Source: Acanthococcus lagerstroemiae
Lineage: Eukaryota; Arthropoda; Insecta; Hemiptera; Eriococcidae
Length of the DNA: 64,000 nt
Direction: 5' to 3'
Assembly (NCBI GenBank): GCA_031841125.1
Contig: CM063112.1
Coordinates: forward strand, 24,640,603 to 24,704,602
The notes under the pieces were generated by a model, which did not search any database, had not been told where the DNA came from, and saw only the letters and a program-made list of their open reading frames with translations. The translations under genes were made by a program, and so were the position numbers. This document shows positions 37,421 to 51,178 of the stretch, in pieces; position 1 is the stretch's first letter, and each line of letters opens with the position of its first letter.

Positions 37421-40351
37421 GGTTCGGTGGTTTTTGACCTAAGGAATCTATAGGATTGGGATTAGTTGACAACAGATTAGGGATGGGTGCAGATAAGGAG
37501 CCTTGGTCATACTCCCACATTGACCAAACCTACCGGAGGGTTTACCTAGCACAAAAATGCGTAGTTTCTGAGCTATTTAACGTTTTTTCTGACGGGGTAA
37601 CTTTGATCATGTAATTAACAGGTATTATTTGGGAAGTAAGTCCTCTTTGTCGAGAAGGCTTTGCACCACATTTAACGCGCATACAAAGTTACAAACCACG
37701 CACTACAGAGATAGTGTTGCCCCATTTATTACATGTGTACCAAATCTGGTACATTTCAACTTTTCTTGAACAATGTCTAGTGATTTCAACAATTTTGGAG
37801 CGTTTTGGCGCATTTTCATTGTCTCTGGTAGGATCTGGTACACGTTCTGGTATGTTTGGCATTTTTTGGTGTACAGTACGCGGGCGTAAATAAAATGGAA
37901 ATGTCTTTCATTTGTGAATTTTGTTGAGTGAATAAACTCTTTTCTACCAGTAAGCGTTCTGTTTTGTTCACTAAAAATCGAGGGGAGGGAGGTATTACGT
38001 TCCATATTAGACGACCACTTTTTTGAAAACCGAAAAACATGTAATTTTACAAAATTTTCAAAATTTGGGAAACTATACGCGCTAGGTGGGTCAACTACTA
38101 GGGGGGGGGGAAATAGGGGCCTTCAGTTACCCATGAGCGATTAGAGCTTGTTTTTAAGTACATAACAACCTGAGATACTGCAAAGATAGCGTTCCATACC
38201 TAGTAACTCTCTCCTAACCTACTTTAGAATGGAACTGATGGTGATATACAGGGGTATATATGTCATAGAATATAAAATGCATTCTACATCTTCATTGACT
38301 GTGGTACGAATTTGTCGGCGCCAATCGCGAACTCAGATGCTGAGATGAGCTTGAAATGCAACGAACGGCTTTCGAATTTCATAATCTAGGAAGGCAGTGT
38401 AGTGGCACTTCGACACCACTCGGCATTTTGGCGGACTCTGGGAAGCGAACGTCAAATTTACCAAACACCACCTCAAGACTGTAATTGGTGACTCTGTCCT
38501 CATCTTCGAAAAATGTTCCACCGTCCTGGCTCGAGCAGAACAAGTACTGAACTCGGGATTTCTATTTTCCTTATTAGATGAACCTTTCGATGTTGAAGTT
38601 TGACCCTTGATCACTTTATACTTGGCGCAGCTCCACTATCCGTCGTGAAGCGCCCAACTGATCTCCCGTCTCGTTGGAACGTGGTGTCTCGGGTGGTCCA
38701 GTATTTCTGGAAGCGATGAGAGTGGGCACCTCCGTGATGTCTCACTCGAACGAGGCTAGGGGGTCGGTTCACTATGAAACCTTCCACATCCTCCCCATTC
38801 GCCCGGCCCCCCTTTTCCAACATGGCCGACCGGCATCCCACAAAACAGCAGGCCAGGATGCCTGACATTCAAGACAAGAGGTGCTAGTACTTGTACAATA
38901 TCACGAGTTCAAACCGGCCTCTCCCCGAAGACCAAAATCGAGCGAAACATAAAACATGTAAATGCGCTCAAGGCGCCCCGAAAGTTCCGTAACGCGTCAA
39001 CGAATTTAATTTTCTAAAAACACGGACAGTATTCGATTTCTTTGCTATATATAAAGTGGAAGTTTTTTTTCCTACAACGTTAACAAAATTTGAGCGAGCG
39101 AGAGAGAGAGCGAGCAAAAAACGAAAGCGAGCGAGAGGAAAAATATAAAGGAAAAAAATGTTTTCAGGAAAAGTTTTTGTGCCGCCGTTTCTGTCGTTGT
39201 CGCAATGTCGAACCTTTAGAAAGAGCTAATCGGTGGGATGTTTTACAACGATGACAAATGTTTTCATCTTTTTAAAACTATCGACTCTTGCCCGATACTT
39301 TCGCATAGGCCATTTTCGAGTTTTCTGTCTGCTCGTTTAACCGCCACATTATTCGTTCGCGCGAAGTCATAGATTTATCTGATTTTTTATACATCCGATC
39401 GATCGTCGAGTGTTCGGCGTTCTCAAAAGCTGCGAGGAAATTTTGAGGACGCCAAGGCGGGCAATTTTTTTTTCCGCGCACAGCTTTTTCTTCGCGTGGC
39501 GCGTTTTCGAAATCGACGACGATGCGGACCCGAGAACGACCGGGAACGAGCCGAACGGTCTTCGATTTCAAGGGCCGGCCCTCTTCATAAATCACGATCA
39601 CGTACGCGGCTCGGCAAACGGTTCTTCACCGGATGTCGTATCCACACACGGCCCGATTTTCAGTTCACCGAAAAGGAAAATAAGGTCGAAAAAGAAACAA
39701 TTACGTTGCTGCTACTGCTTCCTCCCTTCGAATCCTTCCTTCGACCCGAAGTAAAATTGTAAATTTCACGCTCGAAAATACTTTCAATTTTTACTCACGG
39801 AATCTGAAAATTTTGGAAGCGCTACTCGTCTCGAGTATGTTTTCACCTCTCGCCTCCACTCCGAGTTGACGATCTCGGCAGTCGACAATTTCCTGCCGCA
39901 AACAAGAAAAGACCTACACGTGTTTTCTACGTGATATGCGACCCTGCTACATCTTATTCCGGGTTTTGACCCAATTTGTGCCGCTCACAAAGTACAGGCT
40001 ATACGGCCTCCGAGCTATGAAACAGATGGACACCAACTCTTGCGGCACTTCAGACGATGAAAAGGAACTGAGCTTTGAGCTCGGGCTCTGCATTCTAGCC
40101 GAACGAGCAACAAGCCTAAAAGCGTTCCAGGGAAACGGAAAGCGAAGACGAGGTAATTTAAAATTTTAAAAAAGAGTATTTTAGCGGGGCAAACGTATCT
40201 GTATTCACCGTCGCCGCCCTCTGTCGATATTTTTGTATTTTCGGTATGATGTCTACTGCTCAAAGTTTAGAAGGAAATTTTCACCGATGGAATCGCGTTC
40301 AGGAGGAGCCGAAAATAATGTACAACCGGTAGAAGGAATTTAAAAGACTTG
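37421..40351. other. Intergenic stretch, no gene seen
   Basis: Includes GC- and CpG-rich segments (about 38640-38870 and 39250-39760) with overlapping chance ORFs on both strands. Nothing recognisable. Confidence 0.4.
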
Positions 40352-40355
40352 AATA

Positions 40356-40386
<31 letters not shown>

Positions 40387-40690
40387 GCAGCCTCTATTTC
40401 TTTAACAATACGTCATACTATTTACAGTTCATTTCTTAATTTTTAATAAGCCCAACGTTGGGCGTAGGCCTGCCCCACTTTATCCAGCAATTACGTACTT
40501 CCGCATCTCTATTCCCCCCAACTTTTCAATTTCGTCTTGCCATCCGGCTTTTGGTCTGCCCACTTTTCTTTTATAGTCCAAGGGTATCCAGTCTAGCACT
40601 TGTTTTTCCAATCTGTACTCTGAAAGTCTTGCAACATGCCTAGCTCACTTCATTTTATCTTCTATTTTACGATATATCTGCCGTCCTTGA
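40352..40690 (-). repeat. LINE 3' end remnant with (AAT)n tract
   Basis: A trinucleotide AAT run (about 40355-40387) is followed by sequence whose minus strand encodes words such as GRPKAGWQDEIEK typical of the RTE-like LINE C-terminus. The order fits a minus-strand LINE ending at the microsatellite. Confidence 0.5.
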
Positions 40691-40917
40691 CTTTAGTTAT
40701 GCCCCAAACGTATTTTTATGCGGTCGTTTCGTTTTACTCCGATCAGAGACTTTCCTATTGCCGTTTGTGTTTTACTAAAAATTATTGCAATGGGTTCTTG
40801 TAATATTCCAGGTTTGGGCTCCGCATATTAGAGAGGAAATGGTACATACTTCTAAAACTTTTAGTTGAAGACTGGAGTACTGTTAACCTTGGAAAAGATT
40901 TTAAAAACAGGGAACCC

Positions 40918-41735
40918 CTTCATTGGACTTAGAAGAGGTAAGTTAAGCTGCTTGCTAATGCGTTCTCCGTTTGATTCGAGCCAAGTGGCGAGTGTACAGT
41001 ACAGGATTTCCTTGCCTTCTCAGTAAATTCTCTAACCAATGATATGTGTGAATTGTTCGTGAATTCTGATCAAATCTGAATCAAGTCAAACACGTTCCTT
41101 TTGAGATAAATTTCTGTGGTACTCTCGTCAGTAAATTTTCCACATAATGCGATATGAAGTATGTATCATAAATCTGATGAAAGTATTAATTGTACGTATT
41201 ATGTTTCTGGTTTCAAGCGATGAAGCCTTAGCGTTACGGCTATCTTCACCTGAAGATGAAACAAGGGCATTCTCCTCTGTGGCGATTGTGGGAACATGCG
41301 ATGCAGTAAATGAACTAACTGCATATGAACAAGTAGCACATGAACTAGTCGCAAATAAGTAAGTAACAAATCAACAATTAGCTAGTGAACAAGTGCAGGA
41401 TAAGACCTTACTGCGTGATGCACAGAGATTTTGTAAACGTAGATCAGAGCACCAGAAGCAGAACTATGTATACCTATACCTGTGTATTATAAGAAGCATC
41501 GAGGAGAAATACTACAACAGAGACTCCAAATTTATCAAGCACAACGAGAAGAACTAAGGAAATGTTAGGGTGAACAATTAAAAAATTACCTTAAATTGTA
41601 TGTGTAAGTTGTGGTAGATTATTTTTCGATCATTCTATGTCAGTGCTGAGTTACAAAGTTATGACGAACAAAGTTACTTCCGATGTTCTCAAAACGGTAT
41701 GCCAGTTATCAAGTTTTGATAGTGGTTACGCCTAA
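40918..41735 (+). repeat. Unclassified interspersed repeat, copy 3
   Basis: It shares GGACTTAGAAGAGGTAAG, TTTCTGTGGTACTC and GTGAAGCTT-like blocks with copy 1, and the terminal TTGTATGTGTAAGTTG block with copy 2. It contains an unmatched middle. Confidence 0.5.
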
Positions 41736-41756
41736 CCTTTGGCCGAGATTTTTTTT

Positions 41757-41990
41757 TTAAAGATAACGATGTATAGTCATATTATTGAGAGAAGGCAATT
41801 GTGTTGAAAAGTCAAGCCATTCTTGTTTTATATTATCTGGAACTTCAGAATCCCAAGATAAACCATTCTTTGACGACTTGACCCATAATGATTGCATAAT
41901 TAATTTTGCGTTTATTGTTGCTGGAGAGAGAAAATTCAAAGCAGTGGGATTATGTAAAATCGGAAGAGAATCCAGCTGATCTTTTATCAA
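41757..41990 (-). pseudogene. BEL/Pao peptidase-RNase H region, inverted piece
   Basis: The minus strand encodes LNFLSPATINAKLIMQSLW, then NGLSWDSEVPDNIKQEWLDF and LPSLNNMTIHRYL, typical of the region after RT in BEL/Pao polyproteins. It faces opposite to the rest of the element, so a local inversion has occurred. Confidence 0.7.
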
Positions 41991-44715
41991 GGGGAATCGA
42001 CCAGGAAGTTTAGAAAATTATGGATTCTGGTGGCATGGACCAGAATGGCTTTGGGGTTCTGTTATTCCCTTTGATAATAAAATAAAGTACCAAAACAACA
42101 CAAACAACTCGATGGAAGTGAGAAATTCAAGAAAAACTCTGGTTTGCACAGCAATAAAATTTCAAAGGAGTGAATTTTACTCTTACTATTTAAGTTATTC
42201 GAAATTAATAAAGGTAACAGCTTGGTGCCTCAGATTCATTTGGAATCTCCATTGGTATGGTCCTTTCTTACGAGGTCCATTACAACTATTTGAAACTAAA
42301 CAAGCTGCTGATGTATTGATAAAATTGGCTCAGAAGGAATTCTTCTTGAATGAAATAAAGGCATTAAAGGCTAATAAAGAAATCAATGCTAAAAACTCTA
42401 TAAGTTCACTATCACCATTTTTAGACGCTTTAGATATTTTGAGGGTAGGAGGTAGATTACAGAACTCGGAATTCTCTTATGAACAACGTTTTCCAACGCT
42501 ACGACCCTCAAAATAACCCTTCACGAAATTATTAGTCAATCATGAACATGTAAGATATCTACATGCTGGACCGAATTTACTGAGATCTGTGCTCAGAAGA
42601 CAATATTGGATTCTGCCAGGGCTGTGAACCGGAATAATTAACTTAACGGATTAACGGAAAGATAACGTTACCAGAACATAATTAACGGAACGGAACGGAA
42701 CGTAACGAAAAGAATCAGTCACGGAATACCGGAAACATTTTTACCCGGTAAATGGGTAAATCTTGGGGTGCGTTCAGATTGAACAAGAGGACGCACACTG
42801 GGCGAAGGGTGAAGACCCAACTTCTGTGTGATAATTTGACTGCCTTCAGGGCTGCCGTTCCGGCAACACGGCATAGTGTGAAACGGGCCTTAGATTCAGT
42901 ATCAGTCTATCAGTAGATAACAATAGAAGTTCTCAGTTTAACCCTAATGTATAGTGAACTAAAGCCCCTTTTGAATTTCGATTTGAAGATTGCTAAGATA
43001 TACATGGGTTAAGAATTACTGGTTTTGAGTTGTGTTATCTTGTAAAATTCGCGTGTTTAAGTTCCATCTTTTGATTTTTTTCATCATTCCTTCATTTGTT
43101 TAACTGTTTTTGTTTTATTTTGCTCTAATCTCTAATCTGAATTGTGATCGTGAACATGATTATGTAGGGTACAGTGTCTGTATAAGACCTATTTCACTAC
43201 TTATATAATTTACGTATTCTGATCAACACCTGTGTCAGTAGCGTACATGTTCAACGTCCTCTCTCATCTATCGTGACTAAAAAATGAACAACTTTACTTT
43301 TTCGCCCCCCCCCCACCCACACCGCATATGTTTACCAAATTGGCGCCTCTATACAAATAAAAAATTAGGAAGCTCCACAATATTTACCTAACTATTAGTT
43401 CCTTGTTCTTCAGTGAAATATAAACGTATAGAACGAAGCAACGAAGTGGGCGTAATGTGAAATTCTTATTGGTTTATTATCTTAAATTAACATTGACGGT
43501 AACGGATACCTTAACGTAACGTTACCGAAACAATACCGTAACCAGTTGTAACGTTATTTACCGGAACCGTTTACCAGGATGAAGCGGTAATAATACCATG
43601 TTAACTTAACTAATCCGTTCCGTTATCACAGCCCTGGATTCTGCAACACAGTTCAGCTATACGAAGTTGTATCTCAAAATGTGTACCTTGCATTCGCCAA
43701 AAGGCTGATACAAGAACTTAAATGATGGCTGCTCTTCCTCGGGCTCGAGTAACCCCTGCTAAAGCTTTTCAAACTACTGGTATTGACTATGCTGGTCCAT
43801 TCAAATTGCTTAGAAAGGGAGGAGTAAGAACAATGGTCATGATTCAGTGTTATGTTGGAATCTTTGTATGCTTTGCTACAAAGGCTATCCACTTAGAATT
43901 AATATCTGATCTTACATCAGAAACGTTTATGGCCGCACTAACTAGGTTCAGCAGAAGAGGTTTGCCTTTAACTATCTACTCTGATAATGGCACCACTCTC
44001 CAATGCGCAAAAACTAAATTGAAGGAGTTGAAAGAATTTTTTTAAAGGAATGGGGATAATATCTCGAAACAAATTCTTGAAAATGGATGCCAGTGGCATT
44101 TTATACCACCCTATGCTCCTCATTTTAGTGGATTTAAAACCTGTGTTGGAAAGTACTCTTCTTACATACGAACAATATGAAACGTTATTAACCCAGATTG
44201 AGGCCTGTTTGAATTCACACCCTTTAATAGCCGAATCAACAAATCCAAACGTATATTATGGAGCACTCACACCGGTACACTTTTTAGTAGGAGGACCCAT
44301 CACTGCTCTACCTAATCCAGATTTTACAAAGGTCCCTTTAAATCGGCTAAAATATTGGAAATTAGTCAATCAGAAATCCACGGAATTCTGGAATAGGTGG
44401 AGTCGGGAATACCTACACACACTTCAACAAAAAACGAAGTGGAAGCAAACAAAACATGATTTCAAAATTGGGGACATAGTCCTGGTAAAAGAGGATAATA
44501 CTCCACCCACATTTTGGCCTCTAGGTCGAATTTCGGAAGTGCATCCTGGTAGTGAAGGTCATATCAGAGTAGTAACTTTAAAAATGAGAGCTGGTCCCTA
44601 TGAAAATTTAAAAAATAAAGGCCGCGGAAAAACCACAGAGATGAAAAGACTTGAAACTACATTAGTGCATCTGCCTACATCTGGTTGTAAAAAAAAAGAG
44701 AAGATTCCGTTTTGA
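41935..44715 (+). pseudogene. BEL/Pao retrotransposon pol remnant, interrupted by hAT element
   Basis: On the plus strand, QWDYVKSEENPADLLSRG (about 41943) is the RNase H end. 42112-42516 covers the zinc-binding integrase N-terminal region (LRVGGRLQNSEF). After the hAT insertion, 43722-44045 gives the integrase core (IDYAGPFKL, then ATKAIHLELISDLT and IYSDNGT). After a frameshift, 44050-44715 gives the C-terminus (CLNSHPL, then YGALTPVHFLVGGP and WSREYLHTLQQ, then GDIVLVKEDNTPP and WPLGRI). The gene is broken by the insertion, the inversion and a frameshift near 44046. I could not identify LTRs. Confidence 0.8.
42617..43636. mobile_element. hAT-type non-autonomous element inside BEL/Pao integrase
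   Basis: The ends CAGGGCTGTGAACCGGAA and TTCCGTTATCACAGCCCTG are inverted repeats. The 8-bp duplication GATTCTGC is perfect (42609-42616 and 43637-43644). Subterminal GTAACGTTA/TAACGGAAC words are abundant. The length is 1,020 bp with no transposase. Confidence 0.85.
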
Positions 44716-45919
44716 AGGTTATTTTTCAATAATAGTTCTTTGTATATGTGTTACAGAACAGACGAGCGGAAATTGATCACATGAAACAAGGGATTCAAAT
44801 ATACTAGAAGTTACGACATGTATCCTCGTTAGTTCTTTGTTGTGACTTAAAGGTCAAAGCTTAATTTTGTTCCATTATGTGATTCAAAAGGAAGATATTC
44901 TATTCTATAAGAAGGAGAGCGTAAAAAAAGCGAAGCATTTGGCCATGATAATATGAAAAAATTTGAATGGATTCATCGTCTAAAAAAAAATCCGGTCAGT
45001 TGAAGTAAAATTTAAGTTCAGTAACACATTTCGTTAGAAAAAAAAAAACACATTTTTATTTCGGTTGAGATATACATATCTCAAGAGGGGAGGATGTTTC
45101 GAATCAATCGAATCAAAAAATAAATAAATACATAGAATCGGTTTTCTTTCTGGTGGTTCTCGATGATCACCCGTAACTCAAGTTACTCTATGACTATTAT
45201 TATTGTGTACGTTATCTATATCGAAGGCCAAATGAAACATGTGATGTATTCTTGCTGCTTCGATGAGTCATGCGAGAAAAGGAAAGGCCAGAAGAGACTT
45301 GTATCGGTCGGTAGTATTACAAATGATGACGAAACGGAATGTACCTATGTACTCGTAATAAAGATTTCTTACGACTCGTATGTCCGTGTTTCTCGAGCAA
45401 ATTTGTTTTTGGTTTTTTGCTCGCAATAGTATAAACAACGTCCTTCAGAGAAAGCTTTGACTATCTATAGTCAAAGGTAGAAAGTTGTTTATTGATCTTG
45501 ATCTTTGCTGCGCGGCTGCAGTCTACAGCTTCGCAGTTTGAAATTTTGAACTGAATTTGAATAGTAAAGGCACATGGGAGTGGAGGGTTACCTTTTTTTG
45601 GACGACCCTCTTCGAGTAGCGAAGCTGCTTGTTATAATTGGGTTTTCTTTTTGATTTTAGAGGAGCACTGATTCGTTGGGTTCATTTTCAACCCTGCTTT
45701 CTTGCTGGTTTCGCAAAAAAACGTTCATCATATCTTGCAAATCATAATCATTTTGGGATATGAGAGCTCACCATCGGTTAACCTCAAGTTGTTGAACCAT
45801 CTTCCATTTATTTTTATCATCATCTTTTCTCTCCATATTTCCCAAAATACTTCCTCGATTATAGTAATTAACAAATTGAGGGAGAGGGGACCTCCTGTTT
45901 ACCCCCTACTGATCCGAAA
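44716..45919. other. Intergenic stretch, no gene seen
   Basis: Possibly includes the degraded 3' LTR of the BEL/Pao element just after 44715, but I cannot show a matching 5' LTR. Confidence 0.35.
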
Positions 45920-46470
45920 CTATGGGCCCGTCTTATCCATTTTAATTTTTGCCTTCCAGTCTTTATACATTTCTTGCGTAATTTTGATATGTTTTTTAAA
46001 AATTCCGAGTCTAGCTAATGTTTTTTGAAGAAAAGAGAGATAAATCGAGTCGAATGCTTTTCCGAAATCAATTAGTAAAATGTTCAAATTTATATTATAC
46101 TCGTTTACTTTTTCTATTAACTGTTTAATTATGAAAATTTGATCTACAGTGGACCTTTCCCTTCTAAGATCTGCCTGTTCTTTACTCTGGCTTTCTTCCA
46201 ATCGGTTATACATTCTATTTTTAATTACTTTTGCAAAGACCTTTCCTACATTAGATGTCAAGCTTATGGGACTATAGTTGTTCATATCTGCTTTGTTCCT
46301 TTTTTTGTAAAGCAAAATAATATCCGCTACTTTCCACTGGGTAGACATTATTTCTGCTGTGGCAGCTGCTTGAATAACTGAGCCATTGGTTTTGCTAATT
46401 CGTTTGCAAAGGTTTTCAGAACCATATTGCTTACTCTATCCCAAGGTTCTATAACTAGAGAAGGCTGGCT
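45920..46470 (-). pseudogene. RTE-like LINE reverse transcriptase fragment
   Basis: The 142-aa minus-strand frame encodes WKVADIILLYKKRNKADMNN, then YSPISLTSNVGKVFAKVI, RRERSTVDQIFIIKQLIEK and LLIDFGKAFDSIY, RT motifs in order. The catalytic FADD part is absent. Confidence 0.8.
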
Positions 46471-46629
46471 CACTAACCAGATGAGCGTGAACAGATACTT
46501 GACGACTCTATACAAGTCTTAACAAGTCAGGGATGAGCTGTAGTGTCTTAGAGATACAGAAATTACACATATTTCGATTAACTGGTAAAATTTTGAAATC
46601 ATCTAGCAGAAGGAAATCAGTTGCAATTT

Positions 46630-47230
46630 TGATTCGGACAGCTGATGCTTCAAATTCAACGACAGGCTGAGGCGATCTTTGCCAAAGGAGAAGCTCAAAA
46701 GGTACACAGATCATTTTATCGGGCCTTCCCTCCGTAAACTCAGCTCGATATCTGGGACTGCACTTGGACTGCAAACTGAACTGGCTCGCACACATCAAGA
46801 GGAACCGCAAAATGCTAAATTTCCAACTCACTAAATTTAAGTGGTTAGTTGGACCAAAATCATAAACTAGTCTCAAAAACAAGAGGCTCATCTACACCTC
46901 TATCTTTCGACCATTATGGAGCTACAGTGCTGAGATACGGGGTACTGCCATCAAAACCAGCTTTGAGATTCTTGAAAGATTTCAAATCAGGTACATGCCC
47001 GTTATCACACAGGAGCACCCTGGTTCGTCTCCACGGGTCAACTTTGGAAAGACCTAGCCATAGAATACGTCAGATCAATTATTCATCAGTGTGTCGAGTG
47101 TTATACACACAGGCTTCACTCCCACCCAAAGGTTGAAGTAATTTCACTGTTGGATGACTCCAGCAACACCCGCAGGCTGAGTCGAAGACACCAGCTAGAC
47201 CGCATACATTTTAAAGATTATTTCTAGTTT
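46630..47230 (+). pseudogene. Jockey-like LINE ORF2 C-terminal fragment
   Basis: Across frames it encodes SARYLGLHLDCKLNWLAHI, then NRKMLNFQLTKFKWLVGPK and LWSYSAEIRGTA, matching the C-terminus of the intact Jockey ORF2 at 19510-19970. Stops and frameshifts are frequent. Confidence 0.75.
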
Positions 47231-50200
47231 TAAGATATGTAATCTATTTTCTATAAATAATTTTACTCGCGTCATTCTCAAATAAATGTATCATTATATA
47301 TACCCCCCACCCAAAAAAAAAAGAGCCTTTTGATTTAGACAGCTGATGCTCCAATTTCAACGACAAATAGACTAAGGGCAATCTCGCAGAAGGAGAGGTA
47401 TATCTGAGAAGGTACATTGAAAATTTATTTAGGCCTTCCCTCCCAAGCACACGAGCTTGGTTACAAGGGGAGGACACAGCGGACAACCGCTCCTCCCGAA
47501 GAAAATGCTCCAATGCTACGTACTTACGAATATATTGTTAGTCTTGTAACGTTGGCCACTATCTCATCAATAAATCAACACTCACCTGAAACAAATAAAA
47601 ACATAGTATGTTACAGTATTGACACACTTTAGATACACAAATGTACACACATAGGTATTAGGTGCATGCGTTTTGGGTCCCAGCGCTGGTACACGGGGGG
47701 GGGGATATGGGGTTAACTGCTCCTTCCACAGCGAAATACTACATTTAAAAATAATTCAAAAACCAAAAACGTGGACCAGTAAGATAATACGATAAATAAT
47801 AAAGTCGAATAATTAATTCGTGAGCAGCCAATGTATATTATACTTAATTATGTTTAAAGGTGAGCTGACCGCTGTACACGATTTTTGCCCTTCGAAAAAG
47901 AACTGAAATATTCGCTATCGTTTTCGAACTGATAGCGGATTTATCAGCTGCTCAAATAGAACATGATACGAAGTCATATGTTCAGAAGCGAAGGAACAAA
48001 TTCAAGTGAAGCTACAGCTAGAGAAACTTGAAGAAGAAGCTAGAGTAAAAGCGTCGAATATTTTCAATTAAGAATCAGCGAAAAATTTAGCTGAGCCTGT
48101 GAGTAGTGCCATAGGCGCAACATGGGAGGGGTCTTAGACTGCAAAATTATATCAGCGAAGCATTTTTAAGCATTATTTTGATACGTGTCAGCAGCCCCCT
48201 CATTCCCGGTCAGCTACATATATGCGCTCATGAATAGTACATATTAGGTAAAGTTTCAATCCACATTTTTTTTACCAATTTTTCTATCGTACTTATTCAT
48301 TCAGTTTTTATTAATTAGATAGTGGTACACATTACCAATATTATTTTCATAAATATTCAGCCTATATTTATTAGTTAGCTCACGGAACACGTTGTTCCGG
48401 AGACGAGTAGTTCCACCACATTAATTACAATTGTGATATCAGAATTTGTACACTTAAGAATTTTTTAACAACTTTTCTAAGCAGTATCATATTTTCATTT
48501 GTCCTGCAACCTCGATCTTTGTTGCGGGCAACCTCAATCGTCGCCCGCGACGCATTCATTCGTCAACGGATGGGGAGTATTTCCAGTTCTTTAAATATGT
48601 CAACAGTTCTTTTTAACAAATTAAATTTCTCTGGGTTGTATATGACACTTACTCCAGCAAGTTGTAGAACTTCCAGTGTTTCAGTGCGAATTTTTGCAGA
48701 CCCTCCCCAGATTTCAAGAAGATCTTTATAAATTTTGACAAGGAGACTTCTATGGAAGTAACTTCGGAGATGGTACATACCTAAAGTGATCTAACCTTCG
48801 AGTCTTCTTCTGAAGTCCCTTACACTATCTGTTTCACTTGAGCTGTGTATCAGTGATTACCCCCGAGGTATTTTATTTCATTCATACTCTTAATGACAAT
48901 ACTCATAGCTGAACCCTTTTCCCAAGTTGGCATCATTACCTTCCCTGTCTCAACTGTGGTAACTCTATCGCAAAATTGCAGTCTTACTGGTGTTGGCTTG
49001 AAATTAGTGACTTTTACGAGCAGATTTTATTTCTTCATCGCTTTCTGAGGCTTAGTTAATTTTGCCCAATGTGAGTTATCTTTGAATCCACTGTAAGGTG
49101 AAAGGGAAGAAATTCAATATTTTCATGAATTTGTATTCCATTCGATGTAGGTTTGCCGACGATGTTTGTGAAAATAACCTCGAATTTAAAAGCAAAAATA
49201 ATTACAATTTTCTATTTCGAACTTTAGGTCTCGGGCTCCTAGATGCAAAATATGATGAGATAGCCGAACAAAATTATCAAAAAGGTCTTTATTCTAAATC
49301 ATTGATTTTTTTGCCTCTTCTCAAAAGTGAAATTTTAAAAATCTGTGTCAGTTTTCGGAATTAATAATCCAAAAACTCTAGAAGCCCAGCTTCTTTCACT
49401 ATGGTAAACAAAAGAAAATAGAAAATATTCAAGATTAAGGAAACATAATATAACTCCAGTTATTCCACATTTTTTCAAAAATGAAGACAGCACATTCCAA
49501 CTGTTAAACAGCTATTTAATTTTGATATTTTTTAAGAAAAAATAGTTCGTGAAACTTATAGATCACACTGGTTGATATTTGTAGGTTTATTAATTCGAAT
49601 CAGAACGGTATTCCCACTTTAAATAACTGAAACAGTAATTGTGAAATGAATTTTACGAGTTTGGAACATGTTCAGGTCTCAAAATTCTGATGTAACAGAG
49701 GGAATCGGACAATAGTAGGTATTGCATTAAGCGTAGGAAAAACCATGAAAATCACAATACAAAATATGAAGTTGTTGCAAAGTGTTATTGATGTACAAGT
49801 ATATTTTAATAATTACCTATTGCAATACTAACAGGGATTAAATTTTTTGAATAAGACGAGTCAGCCGAATGCGATTAGAACACAACACTTTTTGGCCAAG
49901 TGTATCAACTAATAATAATTCCCAAATTCCCATGGTACATGGAGTGCTTTTTTTTTTTTTTTACTTGAAATGTTGAGGAAAATTGAATGCGTCCTTACCG
50001 AAACATCCCAATGAGTTTCATTCATTGGCATAAAAACCAAAATTTTAGATCGACTTTCAAACACGTTCTCTATTTTCGGGAAACAAAAACTGTTTTTTAT
50101 TCATTGTCGGTAAAATGAAAAGTTGGTTTCGAATTTTGTTGCCACCTGGTAGGTACCTGAGTTCCTTGTGTCCTTCTCCACAGACAAATGGTGATCGTTT

Positions 50201-50937
50201 GCTCAAATGTGACGTCAGAGTTGAAAGCTCCACAGTACATTTGTACGGAGGAAGACTCGTATCCTCTATTAATATTTTATTATTGTAAATAAATCAACTA
50301 ATGAATTATTAAAATTTCTGGTAATAACAGGCGGAAAAAAAATATATAAAACAGAAAACACAACCAACAGGAATAACCATGACTTCTACATGATTATGGA
50401 ATATTTCAGAGATAACGTTACATTTTCATGACTTCCATGACCTCGGCCACATTGTACTGATTCTTTTCACATGACGGAAATCAACTTGCCTGAAGAATTC
50501 CAGTATGAATTACTTCACGCGTGTTCAAGTTTGAATCATATTGTTTCATTCAGAATGTACTCAAAAAGACTCACATTTTAACGGTTTAATTTTGAGAAAG
50601 AATCGATTTTCAGCAGCACTGGACTGCTGTTGTTCATATACAATTTACGCTATTTTTCCCCCACGGAAGAGGGGGGGGGATTTCCTCCCACAATATAGCT
50701 AATAATTTCCAGTCGAAAATTTGACTGCACTGATCCGACTCTTTCCTGAGGTTCCACATGCTTGTGTTGCTCGAAGTTTGTCATTGTAATATCATGGATA
50801 ACGCAAATTATTGCAAAATTATGCAAACATCGAGAAATTAGCGTTCAATGAACTTCCGCTCTTTGAGTACATCGTACACAACACAGTTGTGAAGGAAGCA
50901 TTGTGACTCGTACTGTAAGCTTAGCACTCGTGTAGGG
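47231..50937. other. Intergenic stretch with a partial duplication, no gene
   Basis: 47323-47455 partly repeats 46630-46735 (ACAGCTGATGCT...AACGACA, then GGCCTTCCCTCC). A long G run is at about 47695-47703. The rest has short chance ORFs. Confidence 0.4.
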
Positions 50938-51178
50938 TGCCCCCCCCCCTCAAAAAACCCTGACGTTTCCCGATTTTTTCAGATTTTTCCAGTCCATTTT
51001 CTAACTTTTTCATTGCAAACAAATTATTTAAAAAAAAGGTTCAATTGAGTCTGTCAGAGAAAACTGTACATTACCTTCACATCATAAAATTTTCTTCAAA
51101 ATTTCTTAACTTTTCCTCGACTTCTCCAGGTGTGCTCACATTCCCTTTTCCCGGTTTTCCAGAAACGGGTCACCCTGT
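50938..51178. repeat. MITE-family copy (CCCTGAC...CCCGGTTTTCCAG)
   Basis: It shares CCAGTCCATTTTCTAA, AAAATTTCTTAACTTTTCC and CCCGGTTTTCCAGAAA with 33142-33503 and 62661-62858. Confidence 0.55.

Noticed and set aside
48519..48778. Possible coding segments on both strands
   Set aside because: Complementary-strand shadows of each other with no recognisable motif.
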